Of a DNA stretch of 64,000 nucleotides, positions 19,636 through 31,138 are shown piece after piece. Origin of the DNA: Lepidodermella squamata. Lineage: Eukaryota; Gastrotricha. The notes under the pieces are model-generated. The model was given only the letters and a program-made list of their open reading frames with translations, searched no databases and was not told where the DNA came from. Position 1 is the first letter of the stretch; every line of letters starts with the position of its first letter. The stretch spans positions 682,001-746,000 of the forward strand of contig JBLDXI010000030.1 of NCBI GenBank assembly GCA_047495785.1, written 5' to 3'. Position numbers and translations under genes: made by a program.

Positions 19636-22600
19636 TCAACGCATTTGCGGAGGCCTACTGCCCTGGCGCGCTAGATGGTGCCGACTATTTGTTACAACAT
19701 CATCGATCATCGAGTAGTTACTACCACTCGGCTGTTGGCTTTGCCGCTCGCTCTCATTCAAGTACCGCGTCTCAGATCTCAGCCGAGTGGGATGAGATTC
19801 AGCAATTACTGGCAATGGTCCATGGTGTATATGTACAGGGTCTTGTTGTTGAATCTCTGTCCGCCTAGCAGCTGAGCGTGACCTCCGCTCCCTCATCGAG
19901 TAATTACTCCCGCTAGACTGTTGGCTTTGCCGCTCGCTTTGATTCAAATAACGCGTCTCGGATATCAGCCGAGGAGGCTGGGATTCTACTATCGCTGGGT
20001 CCACAGCATTCGGTTGTTGAGATTGGCTGCGCCGAGCTGCTGACCTCCTCTCCCTCGACTCTTCCCTCGAAGATTTCGAAGAGGCGGATCTCAGAACAGG
20101 AACTGGAGCGTTTAGTTCAGAATTTGTCTCCTCAGCAGTCAGAGATGGAGTTATTTCTCGAGATTCCTTAATGAAGCGACGCAATAGCCGCAACTTGGCC
20201 ACATCTTCGAATTCATCGACAATCTTCTCGCGACGTGGTGATCCAGCGGCATTGCTCATAATTTCAAGGTCCTCCCGGATCGGGTGCAGAGGTCGCTCCT
20301 TTCGAGTGACTCCCTCTGCTGTGGGGCCGGAAGATGATGACGCATTTTCAACCTTAATCTCAGGGGCAAGTTTTGGAGTTAGGACCGTAGTATAGTAGTA
20401 TTCCTTTTCCTCCTCTTTCGTCTCGGTTTTGATGTTCATCATTTCGCAGCAAGTCTTAGAAATCGGGCCAAACTGGCACAAAGCAACTGGTAGAATGATC
20501 ATCATGAAGAAGATCCCAGAGCAAACAGCGATGAAGAAAACCCGGAAGAATGAGTACAACGTATAATTGGGCGATACAGACAGGACGATGACAGATAATA
20601 TAGTGCCGCAAGCAGCTGGCCCCGTCTCAGCAATCAGCTCGCCCAGAAGATGCCTCGCCTTCCGGTATCGAATTACAGAAGCTTTTAGTGGCAATTCGTC
20701 CCCAGGCTCTGGCTCGACTTCAATCACCGTGAACGTGTAGATGCAGTGGCAAATGTAGTCCGAAGTCGCGCCAACTGACATTAGGATCCAAATCAAAGTG
20801 ACTGGGTCGAGACTCACGTCCCACAGCGTCATTCCAGCTAGGGTGAACACCATATTCGAAAGCGTTGGGACTGTCATCCAGAAAATGCATATCGGGTGAG
20901 GAATCATTATCAGAGAAGTCACAACTGTCGCTGCAACGGTAATTAGCGAAAAGTAAACGAATTGATACGGCATGCTGACGACTTGATCGAAGAATCTCAG
21001 CATCTTAGTTGGATCGGTTAGGTACATGTGGAAGCCGGGTTCTTTCTCGTAGCCGCTTTGGAGATCTTTCAGGCGTTCGGCCAACTCCGCCCCTCGCTTC
21101 AGCTCACCGACGTTCATCATTTGGAAGATGTTCAGCGCAACGATACGCTCGTCTTCTCGACCAACGCCGACGATTCTCGGCCTACGGCGCACGTCATCGG
21201 TTTTATCGGCAATGTATTGAACAGCTGCGACGAAATCGTCCGTAAGGTTGTAAGGCACCTTGACGTCTCTGAACGGGACTCGGTTGAGCTTTGGCCCCCA
21301 GATGTACATGTCGAAAGACTCGATTTTCTCTGCGATTTCGACGATTTTCTCCCGAATTTTCGTAAAGTTTCTGTCGTAATTCAGGGTTTCGAAATCGAGC
21401 AGCATTTGAACTTGAAAGTACTCGACAAAATATCGGAAATACTTCCAATCTGCTAGTTTGTACGGGTATGTGTTGGATCGTATATTAGCCAATCTAGCCG
21501 GGTGGAAGCCGATTGAAATTTTAGTCCATATCACATAAATAGCTAGAGAGAGTAGCACAATTAAACCGATTAGAACAATCACGCGAGATATAGGATGTAG
21601 CAGCTTTGGCGCAACGTGCTTCGAGGCCAAGACTTTGCCACTTGAGAATTCGGTATAATTTTCAATATGGTCATGTTCGTTGTATTGCGAAGTGACGTAC
21701 ACCGAAGATGCCTCAGATTTAGCTATTGTAGCTACGTTCACATACACTTCAGGCTCCGGCTCTTTGGAAATTTCTTCTTCCGAAGGCTGAGATTCCTTAG
21801 TTTTTTCCAAGCGCCCGTAGCTGCAGCATAAGACTCGACAATCAGACATTTGCAAGATATCTAAAAAAGCAATCAAAATTGGAATTGTTATGGGTGCAAT
21901 CTTTTTTACGATCTCAGGTTTTTTTAAATTTTTAACCTTTCACTAATGTTTTCCCTTAAATTCGAGCTAGAATCATGAAGTAAATTCCCAATTACTAGTT
22001 TTCAGTTCATATATAAAACGTAATTGAGTACAAGTACTTTTTACAAATCAGTATAAAACGTAGTCAGTTCGCATGAAAATGGTCATTGGGGAAGTGCAAG
22101 GGCACAAAAGTCGAGCTTTGTTAAACTTCGAAACCATTGCCGACATTTTCGGCGGTTTCAGAAATCAACAGGGTCCTCACCGTGTTGAATTTTCCAACGA
22201 GAGTCAGAAAATGGGGAGGCCCCTAGCGTATAAAGCCCCCTCTGAGGGCCTTATGGCCCTAAGGCAATTGCCTTGTTAGCCTGATGGAAAACCCATCACT
22301 GGCCGAACTAATCCTTATCCTAACCCAAACCCAACGCTGAACCCTAAACCGAACCCTAAGCCTAGTACCCAGCCCCAACCTCTCACCTCAATTTCCAATT
22401 AATGAAAAAATGTGTAAGGTTATTCCGTCACACATATGCGTGAAAGAGCAACTTTATGATTAGTTATTAATTTTTAAGAAAAGCTCACTTTCATGTGTCC
22501 GCTTTGGAACAGGCAGGCAGCAGCAACAGCACGAATGGAATTTGCCCTTATCTCCCTTATCCGACATGACGACCAGAGCTACGAAAATTGTCATTTGGAG

Positions 22601-25359
22601 CACAAAGTCATAGCCTAGAACGAAAAGTGCGAAATTCGAATAGGTGTTGATGGCCGGGAAAGGGGCAGATGTGCTGATGACAAAGTCCAACTGGGTCATG
22701 ATAACAGTCACGAAAATTGATGTGCCGCCCTCCAGCATCATTAGCTTGGCTCGTTCTTCTCGTGGAAGCCGAGGATCAGTATTGTCCCATGCGTTGATAA
22801 GGATGAACATGTCATCAAGACCAATGGCTGCAAAAAAATGTAGATTATCCCAGAAATTCTCAGATTTTTCCAAAATAATGGGAAGATTTCTGTTCAATTC
22901 GAATCATCTCTCGTTTTTTTAAAAATTCTAAACAATTTCGAAATTCTGAAAAATTCCATAACGAGGAATAACTCCAAAAAGAGGACAAATACGAAAGTTC
23001 TCTTACCTAGGGCCATTAAAGGGACAGCGATCAAGACATTTTGCATAGCGTCACCAAAATAGAACCTGCACCCGAACCCAGCACCACACGATGTAAGGGT
23101 GCACATGATGCCAGCAATGCCGTGCCACGGTTTCGAATTGACAACATCGCTGTTCAACGCACCGACCATGCACCAAATGAAGACGCACAGAAAGGTGATG
23201 CCAACTTTGGGCAGCTCTTGGAAATAGATCAACCGGGTAAACTCTTCATCTGTCTGGCCGTTGATCTCCCAGTACACGTTGATGTACTTAAGCTCTTTGT
23301 TAACTTCGCGTAGAAATTTTGACAGCTTTTTCTCGCTTTCAAACGTTTCGTCGATCCACGGTAGGTTGTAGTAGAAGTACATGGCTTTGATCTTGCTAAC
23401 TAGCGAGTTGTAGCCGTTTTTGTCGTCGGTTCGAACAACCCCGCCTAACATGTTCGAAAAACTAGTCTCACCGGGTAATCGGTAATCAGCCGGGTAAGTG
23501 ACATATTGTAGGAACGATGACATTTCATTAACGTCTGTGAACATGGTCTGAGTTGTAGTCACTTTGTCTATAAAACCAGCCTTCAGAAAATTCAAAAAAA
23601 TAATTATAAAAAAGCTGAACAATAACTTGAAGCTAACTCACGTCCTTTTTGAATTTTTGAACACCCTGCGCGACTTCAAACTGAAATTTAAAAAAATGCA
23701 TATTGTTTCAATGACATTTCACTGACAATATTTTAATAAATTTATAATAAAGAAAAAAGTTAAATTGTCAAAACGAATTCTATACCAATTTCAAAAATTA
23801 AAGATTAGTAAACTTACGAAATATACATTTTAAACGAACCAAATAAAAAATCCAAAATATCAGATTAATTTAATTTCAAAAAAATAATTGGAAAATTCCG
23901 CTGAATTGTGAAAATTAAAAAAATTAAAATCGCTGAATCGAAATTCACCTTCATTCGAAGAATGTCGCTAGCTTCACAGCAATAAAGCCTAGTGGCCTGG
24001 TTTGTCCCATCGTCCAAATCACAGCGTAACAGCTCGCGAATTCTATATACCAGTGAAAACATCTCCATGATAGTGTCGTAATGAATCAGCGTATCGTTTT
24101 TCGCCTCGACAATCATACTCTCCCGTCGCCAGTTGTCCCAATATCGGCAATGGAAAGGATTCGGGTCACTTTCGACAGCTCGCCTTCGCCTTAATATCGC
24201 TTCCTCTCTTTCCTTCTCCTTTTCCTTCGCTCGTTGTAGGACATCACGTTTCCACCTTATCGATCTAAAAAGAAAAGGAGTATTTTAATTTCATTGTGAA
24301 ATCAAAATGCACCAATGACTGCTCTGGACCACCAAGTGTTACCGATAAAATAAAAAACATTACCGGAAAGGGGTATGGAGGAGTACTACTAGTATGAACG
24401 GGGACCTCTTAGTTTCTTTGCGTTGGGTTGCAATCACAAATAAATGTACTAGAACAAAGCACAATCGAACTTTTTCAAATTCCTATCAACCTTGGATATA
24501 AGTAATTTCAACTTTGTGTAAAATCATCCTCAGGAATTGGTTAAACCTGGGTACAGAGCGCGAAGTGCAGGTTGGAATGGCGGTATCGTGTCCTCAGTTC
24601 GCGAGGCCAAGATGGAGAACCCCAAAAACCCAAGAGGATACCTTTTGGTCACAAAATTTGAGCCCAAAAATAGTTCCAGGGTCCTATTTACCGCACTGCC
24701 TGGGTGATGATTAAACTCGTTATTGTAATAATAATTTCAATTGTGTAATCGCAACTCTGCAACAAATAATTAGAAGCAATTTGTGATGCGGAAAAAAGCT
24801 AACAATAAAAGCGGAATTCTTCAAAGTATTGAATTATAAATTCTCACTTCAAATCGGCCTCGGGAGGGTTGACTAGGGCAACAGTTTTATTGACGTTCCA
24901 ATAATACTCGGTCGCGTTGAAAAAATCGCCAACGATATCATCGTCCAGATAATAACGGCTGTCAACCTGAACAAACTGGCTGATAATATCGCCAGTCGCG
25001 AATGTAATCTTAGTCAGACCGCTGAGACCAGCAGCGGCCAGGCCAATGCCGAGCAGCATGAACAGCCACGGCACTTTACCCATCATGTAGCCATAGCAGC
25101 CGAAGCACCACGACACGAAGTCTGGGATAATTCGATAGGAAAATGACGGGAGAGCAGGCCAGCCGTATTCGTGATGGCCATGCTGGTGGTTGTGGTTATG
25201 CTTCTTCTTATTCTTTTTAGGGGATTGGCTTGATTGAGATTTAGCATCGGCGTCATTTTCAACGGCTTCGATTATCACAAAATCCGTGGCAGGGTGTTCA
25301 CGTTGCTTCGAGCGGATTGAACTAGCCGTGTAGGAACTGGCTATCTTAGCCGTAAACAT
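19636..25359 (-). CDS. Patched-related (sterol-sensing domain, RND-type) protein 1
   Basis: Six exons: 25359-24848, 24264-23949, 23680-23642, 23580-23007, 22827-22489, 21860-19636; 1334 residues. Architecture is that of nematode PTR / Patched-related proteins: cytoplasmic N-terminus with a His/Lys-rich stretch, TM1 after CFGCYGYMMGKVPWLF, a large ectodomain, a sterol-sensing domain (GITFLCVFIWCMVGAL to FHSCCCCC) with the GLDDMF motif in TM4, a second ectodomain, then a second TM bundle with GATSDYICHCIY in TM10. The Asp residues of TM4 and TM10 match the proton-relay positions of RND transporters. A long Ser/Arg-rich cytoplasmic tail follows. Likely moves sterol or lipid cargo. Relative to copy 2, a net 13-bp deletion near 19650 shifts the frame of the last residues and ends the protein early. 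Confidence 0.87.
22313..22376 (-). repeat. Degenerate telomere-like (CCCTAA)n tract inside an intron
   Basis: Units such as CCTAACCC, AACCCTAAACC and AACCCTAAGCC occur in the large fifth intron (21861-22488) of Patched-related gene 1. The neighbouring 22200-22280 contains a GC-rich hairpin (CCCCTCTGAGGGCC...GGCCCTAAGG). It is the reverse-orientation counterpart of the tract at 6258-6331. The hairpin and telomere-like tract together may be one inserted repeat. Confidence 0.65.
24612..24680 (-). repeat. Dispersed repeat, copy C (inverted, partial)
   Basis: Lies in the first intron of Patched-related gene 1. On the minus strand it reads GGAACTATTTTTGGGCTC then AAATTTTGTGACCAAAAGG, matching the core of the copies at 16426-16520 and 28746-28850. 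It is shorter and more diverged. Confidence 0.5.
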
Positions 25360-26439
25360 CTTACGTTAGTAGACGAGCAACCAGCCAAGCGCGCTTCGAT
25401 GTACAGGGTCCTCCTGTTACCGGAACCAAATTTACGCTGAGCCGTTACTCAACCAAGTCTCCGTAAATGTGCTTTAGCTAACAACATTCTGTGGATTCTA
25501 TAACTGCAGCTATACAGCTTCAGTTATACGGCATCACACGAAAATAAAATTGAAGGCGTGCGGAAGTTGGTGTTTTTTATATAAATCATGCATGCGTGGG
25601 TAGCGAAAGTTTTTTTTGCTACGAGTGTAGGTTTATATGTATGCATGCATATTCTTAACAAACAGTTTCACGAGCGTGCACGCTTGCCGATTTTTAAGAA
25701 TGACGAAAATCATCAGATGTCAGAAATAGTTTTCTTTTCCCTAAACATGAAATATATGTAACATCATCAGACCATTATTAACGCATAGGCTTGGAGGTCT
25801 TGAAGGCCCGAAACTAGAGAAATGTCCATAAAATATTGAATGTTCAGACATTATAACAATTCATCAGTTACCCTTTCAGGCTTTGCGGCAAAAAGAATGA
25901 GCCGATTTGCTCATTTCTGCGTAAGTTTTAGGATTCTTGTTTACTATTTGTTGTTGCGCTCAATTCCGGGCCCATATTAGTTCCGTCCAGTCGGAGGGTA
26001 AAAGTGGACTTATCGCAAAACGCGCAAAACGCGCAAAACGCGCAGAAGTCGAAATTTTTAGAAATTTCAAGGCCGCGTGCGGTAAAGTCAAAGGTCGAAA
26101 GTTTTTATTATTTAGGCGGTTTTTATACCAAAAGAAAGTTCAGAAAATTCTCTGTAGAATAGTTATCGTCCGGTGGTACAAAAATTATCGATACAATAAT
26201 ATTGTACTGGCCAAAATACAAATAACAGACGTTTAAGGTGGATATTTTTAATTTTATTTGTCAAATTGCTTAACTCTACCACTCGCCCCCTGACTGTACT
26301 AGCCAAAATATGTTTCTTATTTCTTAACTAGTTTTGTTTTAATAAATAAGGAAAAGCCCGGCATTTTTGCTCTAAGAGATGCAAATCATTATTGCAGTAT
26401 CATTACTTTATTGAAATTTTCAAAACTTTCAAAACGTAT

Positions 26440-26994
26440 GGCATCGTGGCAAAGGCGTGGCAGGGCGGAACTGAAAGAGGGTGATGAAGTCGTCCCTATT
26501 TCCGTTCGACTCAGCTACTAGCTTGTATTGTTGATTGCTCGCGTTGGGATCATCAAAAGGCTGCTCCATCTCCGAACTATAAGAGAGCATGGGCGAGGCT
26601 GCTCCTCCAGCTTCAAGATTCGGTAATTGAAAAGAGCATTCATTTACGCACCGCCCTTTCTGGTATTACTTCAACTAGTCCACCAGGTAAATTTCCGCAC
26701 GCAGTGGCCGGAGAGAATTTTCTTAATCCCGGCTTTCGACACTGCGTTCTTCACCAAAGCGTCGATGGAATGCTCGCCCAACTTCACCCTCTTGTAGAGC
26801 GCTCTTTTGATCCTATTCGCAGTTCGGAATTGAAAAAACCGATTGTTAGACGCGGACAGCGTTGTAGTCCAGCAGCAAGACCAGCAACAAGACACAATCA
26901 ACAGCCTGGAACAGTGTACGCTCTTGGTCCGCTTCTTCATCTTCTTCTTCAGCTTCGGAGCCACGGGTTCCAATGAGGCGGGGCGTCCCATATA
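26440..26994 (-). pseudogene. Possible Crypton/DUF3504-type tyrosine recombinase remnant
   Basis: The minus-strand frame ending at 26671 contains LGEHSIDALVKNAVSKAGIK then SGHCVRKFT, which resembles the C-terminal part of Crypton-like tyrosine recombinases, where an AGL...NHSxRKT block carries the catalytic HxxR. A second coding-like stretch on the same strand (about 26440-26640) reads SPMLSYSSEMEQPFDDP; its SYSS could be the region of the nucleophilic Tyr. A stop and a frame change separate the two, so it is either a broken gene or a spliced one with an unseen intron. The upstream part is missing. The family call is tentative. Confidence 0.35.
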
Positions 26995-27214
26995 AGCAAT
27001 TTTCCGTGAAAGCAACCGCAAAAATGATGCGTGAATTAAATCGCGGTATCGAAAAATGAATAAATAGCAATGATTTTTGTAAAACGTTAGTGAAAATATT
27101 AGGATGGATTTTTTAATTTTAGAAATTCACCCTTGCTGTCTAGCTATCCTACCCGGTCCGGCTCGTTTTGTCCCACCGAACGATAACATACATAGTGGAT
27201 TCGCGTCGAACATA

Positions 27215-27619
27215 ACGTTCCTGGTCAACGCACGGAATTTAGAGTGCACGTAAAACTTTTTTATTTTAATTTTTTCGAGCGAGAACCCCCATATTCAATC
27301 GATAGAGAATTGTCTGAATTATTTTTTGGTACAAAAACCGACGCGATATTTGAAAGTAACCCTTTAGCATCTTTGCGCGCGGTTTTAAATTTGTTAAAAA
27401 TCATTCAACTTATGCGCAAAAGCCAAGTCCTGATTTTTAACAAATTTAAAACCGCGCGCAAAGATGCTAAAGGGTTACTTTCAAATATCGCGTCGGTTTT
27501 TGTACCAAAAAATAATTCAGACAATTCTCTATCGATTGAATATGGGGGTTCTCGCTCGAAAAAATTAAAATAAAAAAGTTTTACGTGCACTCTAAATTCC
27601 GTGCGTTGACCAGGAACGT
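27215..27619. repeat. Perfect 189-bp inverted repeat with 27-bp loop
   Basis: Arms 27215-27403 and 27431-27619 are exact reverse complements over all 189 bases by direct reading; the loop is 27404-27430. Both arms begin at the outer edge with ACGTTCCTGGTCAACGCACG. Because of the palindrome the two strands encode the same short peptide, which is an artefact and not a gene. A transcript across it would fold into a long hairpin. Confidence 0.95.
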
Positions 27620-28745
27620 GCACACGCGTAAATGAAAAGTTGGAGTGCTCGTAAAACCTGTTAATTCAAATTTTTCTCGCAAGAAACCCATATTCATTTG
27701 ATAGAGAATTATTTAAGCTTCATTTTGGAATAAAAACCGCTAGGATATTCGAAAATAGCCCTTTGACATCAGCGCGCGCGGTCAAAATGTTGTTTAAAAT
27801 TTCGACTTGGCATTTTGCGCCAAGTCCACTTTTACCCTCCAATTGGGCAACCGACGCTTGGGGGCCGGACGGAATTGGCAACAGCAGCAGCAAAGCTGCC
27901 GCAGTAGCGCCGGGGGGAACCTTTGAGACTGACGACTGACGAGAACAATGATGGTAGTTCTACCTGTAAACTATCGGGTTAGGCCTGAATCGAGCCTGCT
28001 GTAATCTCTATGCATGCCAAGACCAAGATTCACCGCAACCTTTCAATAACCTCACGCAACGGCACCACTTAGCGGAAGGCGTTACCTCCCAAGGTTACCT
28101 CATAGCAGCGTTGAATACGCCACACAAACTCGCTTGGCAAGCGACAGCAGTGCTCGAGGGCGGAGACTCTGGCGTAGTAGTTGTAGGATGGACTCTCAAG
28201 ATGGCGTCCTGCGCCGTGCCAAAGGTGCTGGGCAAACGGAGGAGACCGCAGTTGTGCACATTATGCACATTGTGCACGGATTCAGGTGGCTCGTGCCGGA
28301 ATTGTGGACTTTACATATAAAACGCATTGCTTTATCCGGACTTCGTAATCCGGACGTTTACATAAGTCGGACCATTTTTGACCGGTTTTAAGGTTTAAAA
28401 GTCCGGATTATGGACAAAAATTAAGACTAAAACGCGCGCAAACGCGCCTAACAGCGGGCGCCACTTAGAGCATGCGGATGATGTGACTATGATTAGTCAC
28501 TCACAGACGCGGATACACACTCTCACTCGCTCACACACGTGGCTCGCGCAATAAATTTACGAACACGCACGAAATAAATTTCTTAACGCTGCTTCAAATA
28601 TCTTGAAAAACTTTATAAGCGCAACTAAGCACTCATCTCTACATGCCACCTAAGAAAACAGTAACGACCAAGGCCACCTCCCGCCGCGGTCCAGGTACCG
28701 ATTCAAAAATCGTTGAGGTCATCCTAGCCGAGGCTAATCTTGAAA

Positions 28746-28850
28746 GCAGTGCGCGAAGTAGGATCCTCGAACTAGGGGGTATTTTCGGGCCCCAATTTTA
28801 TGACCAAAGGGTCCCCCCTGTGGTTTTTTGGCGGTTTTTCCACTTTGGCG
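28746..28850 (+). repeat. Dispersed repeat, copy B
   Basis: Matches 16426-16520: GCAGTGCGCGAAGTAG, CTCGAACTAGGGGG, TTTTCGGGCCCC and TATGACCAAAGG in the same order. It interrupts an open frame that starts at 28643, so that frame is not a reliable gene. Confidence 0.6.
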
Positions 28851-29212
28851 TGCCGAACTGGGGGGTACGATACCCCTCATTCCCCCCGTACTTCACGCCC
28901 TGCTTGAAAGTGAACAATCAATCTATGCGAAGAATTCAGTGCATTCAGTTCGCTCCGTCCTTGTCCGACTATTGGCTCAGTTCTGCTAGACCGAATCGAA
29001 GCTTTGTTAGTGGTAGAAACATCGTCTAACGCGAAAGTCCAAACTGACATTAGATCATATTTTAACTAACATAATTTAATCCTTGTAAATAAAATGGTAA
29101 TTATTATATGGCCCGGACGAGCTGCGGCGCGGTAGTTTAGCAAGGTACCATAGTTTCGTCACGTAGCTTGCTCCCAGTACGATACGGCTGTAATGTAAAG
29201 GGTGGTTAACTA

Positions 29213-29310
29213 GTTTTAGATCAAAAAGCCAAAACTGAATAATTAATGGAGTGGACGACAGGCGTGCATAGACTGTGTGCACACTGGCGGCACTGGTGGT
29301 GTCTTCTGCC
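29213..29310 (+). repeat. Repeated module, copy 1
   Basis: Shares with 31051-31138 the blocks AAAAGCCAAAACT, GGCGTGCATAGA, TGTG and GCACACTGGCGGCA in the same order and spacing. Function and family unknown. Confidence 0.55.
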
Positions 29311-29395
29311 AAATTGTCGCTCAAGGGTATGTTGGATTTTCACTGCCGTTTGCCGAGTTGTCGTTTTCGATCGAATAAAACAAATATTGTCGAAT

Positions 29396-29665
29396 TGGGC
29401 ACACAGTAGTTCAGTGGATAGCTGTCTGCTGGGCATTGAGCGTCAAGATCGATGGGCATGAGTTCGATCCCCACCCGGGTCGACCACGATTATCAATGAC
29501 GCCCTGCCCCAACGGTGGCCGACGAATTCATCGTGTTACAAAAGTCAAAAGTGGTAGATTGGGAATGTCAGCAAGACTGCACCAATCGCTACCTATCTGC
29601 CCTCAAGAGACCCCAACAAGCGACCCTAAGAGCGCATGAGACGTAGGTAGGACGCCGCAGCTTGA
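29396..29665 (+). mobile_element. tRNA-derived SINE
   Basis: Has a pol III internal promoter: A-box-like TAGTTCAGTGG at 29407-29417 and B-box GAGTTCGATCC at 29460-29470, in the tRNA-like order and spacing. The head does not fold into a normal cloverleaf (the anticodon side is too long), and a non-tRNA body follows, ending in the motif GCATGAGACGTA...GGACGCCGCAGCTT (29634-29663). That tail motif recurs at 57637-57665, 58011-58040 and 59361-59385, which supports a SINE family. Confidence 0.6.
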
Positions 29666-31050
29666 ACTCCGCCATGCAAACGGGGGTGTCATGCTGGTCT
29701 CATGCATGAATATTCAAGAATATTCTTATACTGTAAAAATTAAAATTTCAGGGTTTAAAAATAAAAGAAAATTGAATAATCCCTAAATTTTTTATAAATT
29801 AAAGCGTCAATTTCAAAAAGGAGAAGAAATGTTCCGGTTCCATAGTTACCAAGCTGGATCCAGGTTCCAGCCTCGGAGAAGATTTCGAAGTTTCTGAATG
29901 GTCTAGGAATAGTCACGGAAAGGTCTAGGCTGGATACAGTTTTTCAGGATTTCCTGATTAAAATCCAGGAAACGATTCAATTTTCATTAAAATGCGAAAG
30001 TTTCATGTATGTTGCGCAACTTGAAGAGAGAACACAGCTTGAGTAAAAGTGTTAGTTCTCATTTTAGAACAATAATTTTCGTCTTTTTCTACTCGAAATC
30101 CGAGCGTAATAAAGCCTCTTTTAAGGCTGACTGGTGTAAATTCCGACCCGGGTGTTACATGGCTGGTTCTTATACAAGTTTTGGTCAAAATCACCGGCCT
30201 TTGCCATTCTTACCGTTTACAGTTACTGGCACTTTTACAGACGACTTTCTTGAAAAAATCTAGTGATTTATCGATGGATTCTGGTAATCATTCTTGAACC
30301 GAAGTTGGCCTACTTGACAAGTTCCAGTTCACCTTGTTCCTCTGCTGGGCTTCATTTTTCACCATCTAAATTGATAGAGCGAGCTGGAATGGACCTGAAC
30401 TTGGCCCTGGTCACGTTAAAATTCGATTTATTTAGATTTTTTATCAATTTATTTACTTGAAATTTTTTGATGGAAAATGTTCTGTAGGCGGGAGCTTCTG
30501 CCGGATTTTTCAATTTTACCTGGTCCTATTTTCAATTTAGAAGAAAATTTATTGAAGTTGGAACTGAAGAAGATTCAAGAATGAGAGGGTTCCTCTCAGT
30601 TATTGTCGTGGCAATTGTCCTTGCAAACTCTCGTCTGGAGTTATTGGATGACAGCCTGCTGTTGAATCTACTATCGTCAACCTTCGACTGGTCAATTTAC
30701 TTTCCTAAATTACCAGTCTTTTGCCTGGGAACATTGGCATGGTGGGTCCTGAGCGACCCAGCCGAACGGCGACGTTGTGGCCATCATTAAGGTGGCTCTT
30801 TCGGCGAAGTACCGTGAAGATTTGATTACTTTCAAAAAGCTAGATGATGTGGCAAATCGTATGGGCGGCGAGTTGAACAAAATCAAAGAAAAATCGATCA
30901 TTCTCCCGACTTTGTGCCGCCTCAAATACATCTTGGCACGAAGAACCGTGAGATTTTATCGCGAAAAATTTGGAGCATCCTCCTTATCACTGCGTTCAAG
31001 TCTAAAGCAAATTGAAAAAAGACTAATAATTTTCCGTTTTATTTTTGACG

Positions 31051-31138
31051 ATTTTAGACCCAAAAGCCAAAACTATTTGATATAATTAACAGCGTGCGCG
31101 AATGGCGTGCATAGATTGTGCGCACACTGGCGGCATAC
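31051..31138 (+). repeat. Repeated module, copy 2
   Basis: Second copy of the module at 29213-29310, followed directly by a CAAA microsatellite (31137-31167). Confidence 0.55.

Larger units (their letters stand above)
25951..27886. mobile_element. Composite element bounded by imperfect terminal inverted repeats
   Basis: The left end (25951-26020, with GGAGGGTAAAAGTGGACTT) is matched in inverse by the right end (27811-27886, with AAGTCCACTTTTACCCTCC), and the similarity continues outward (CAATTCCG, GTTGC). Inside, a module of about 190 bp occurs four times: diverged at about 26060-26180, as two perfect inverted copies at 27215-27403 and 27431-27619, and diverged at about 27637-27800. A minus-strand coding remnant (26440-27000) lies between the ends. 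Another inverted match to the outer left end is at 31208-31245. The superfamily is not determined. Confidence 0.55.

Noticed and set aside
27244-27623. Two open frames on opposite strands encoding the same peptide (MHVKLFYFNFFE...)
   Set aside because: The identity is forced by the perfect palindrome; no protein features or splice context support a gene.
28643-29029. Plus-strand frame starting MPPKKTVTTKATSRRG
   Set aside because: The start looks protein-like, but most of the frame is a dispersed repeat shared with 16426-16520. Kept only as possible element debris.
29396-29490. A genuine tRNA gene
   Set aside because: A and B boxes are present, but the sequence between them does not form a normal anticodon arm and the acceptor stem does not close; a SINE is a better fit.
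30581-31085. Two adjacent plus-strand frames (MRGFLSVIVVAIVLANSR... and MAIIKVALSAKY...)
   Set aside because: The first has a signal-like start, but neither shows a family, cysteine pattern or convincing splice junction, and they lie within repeats.
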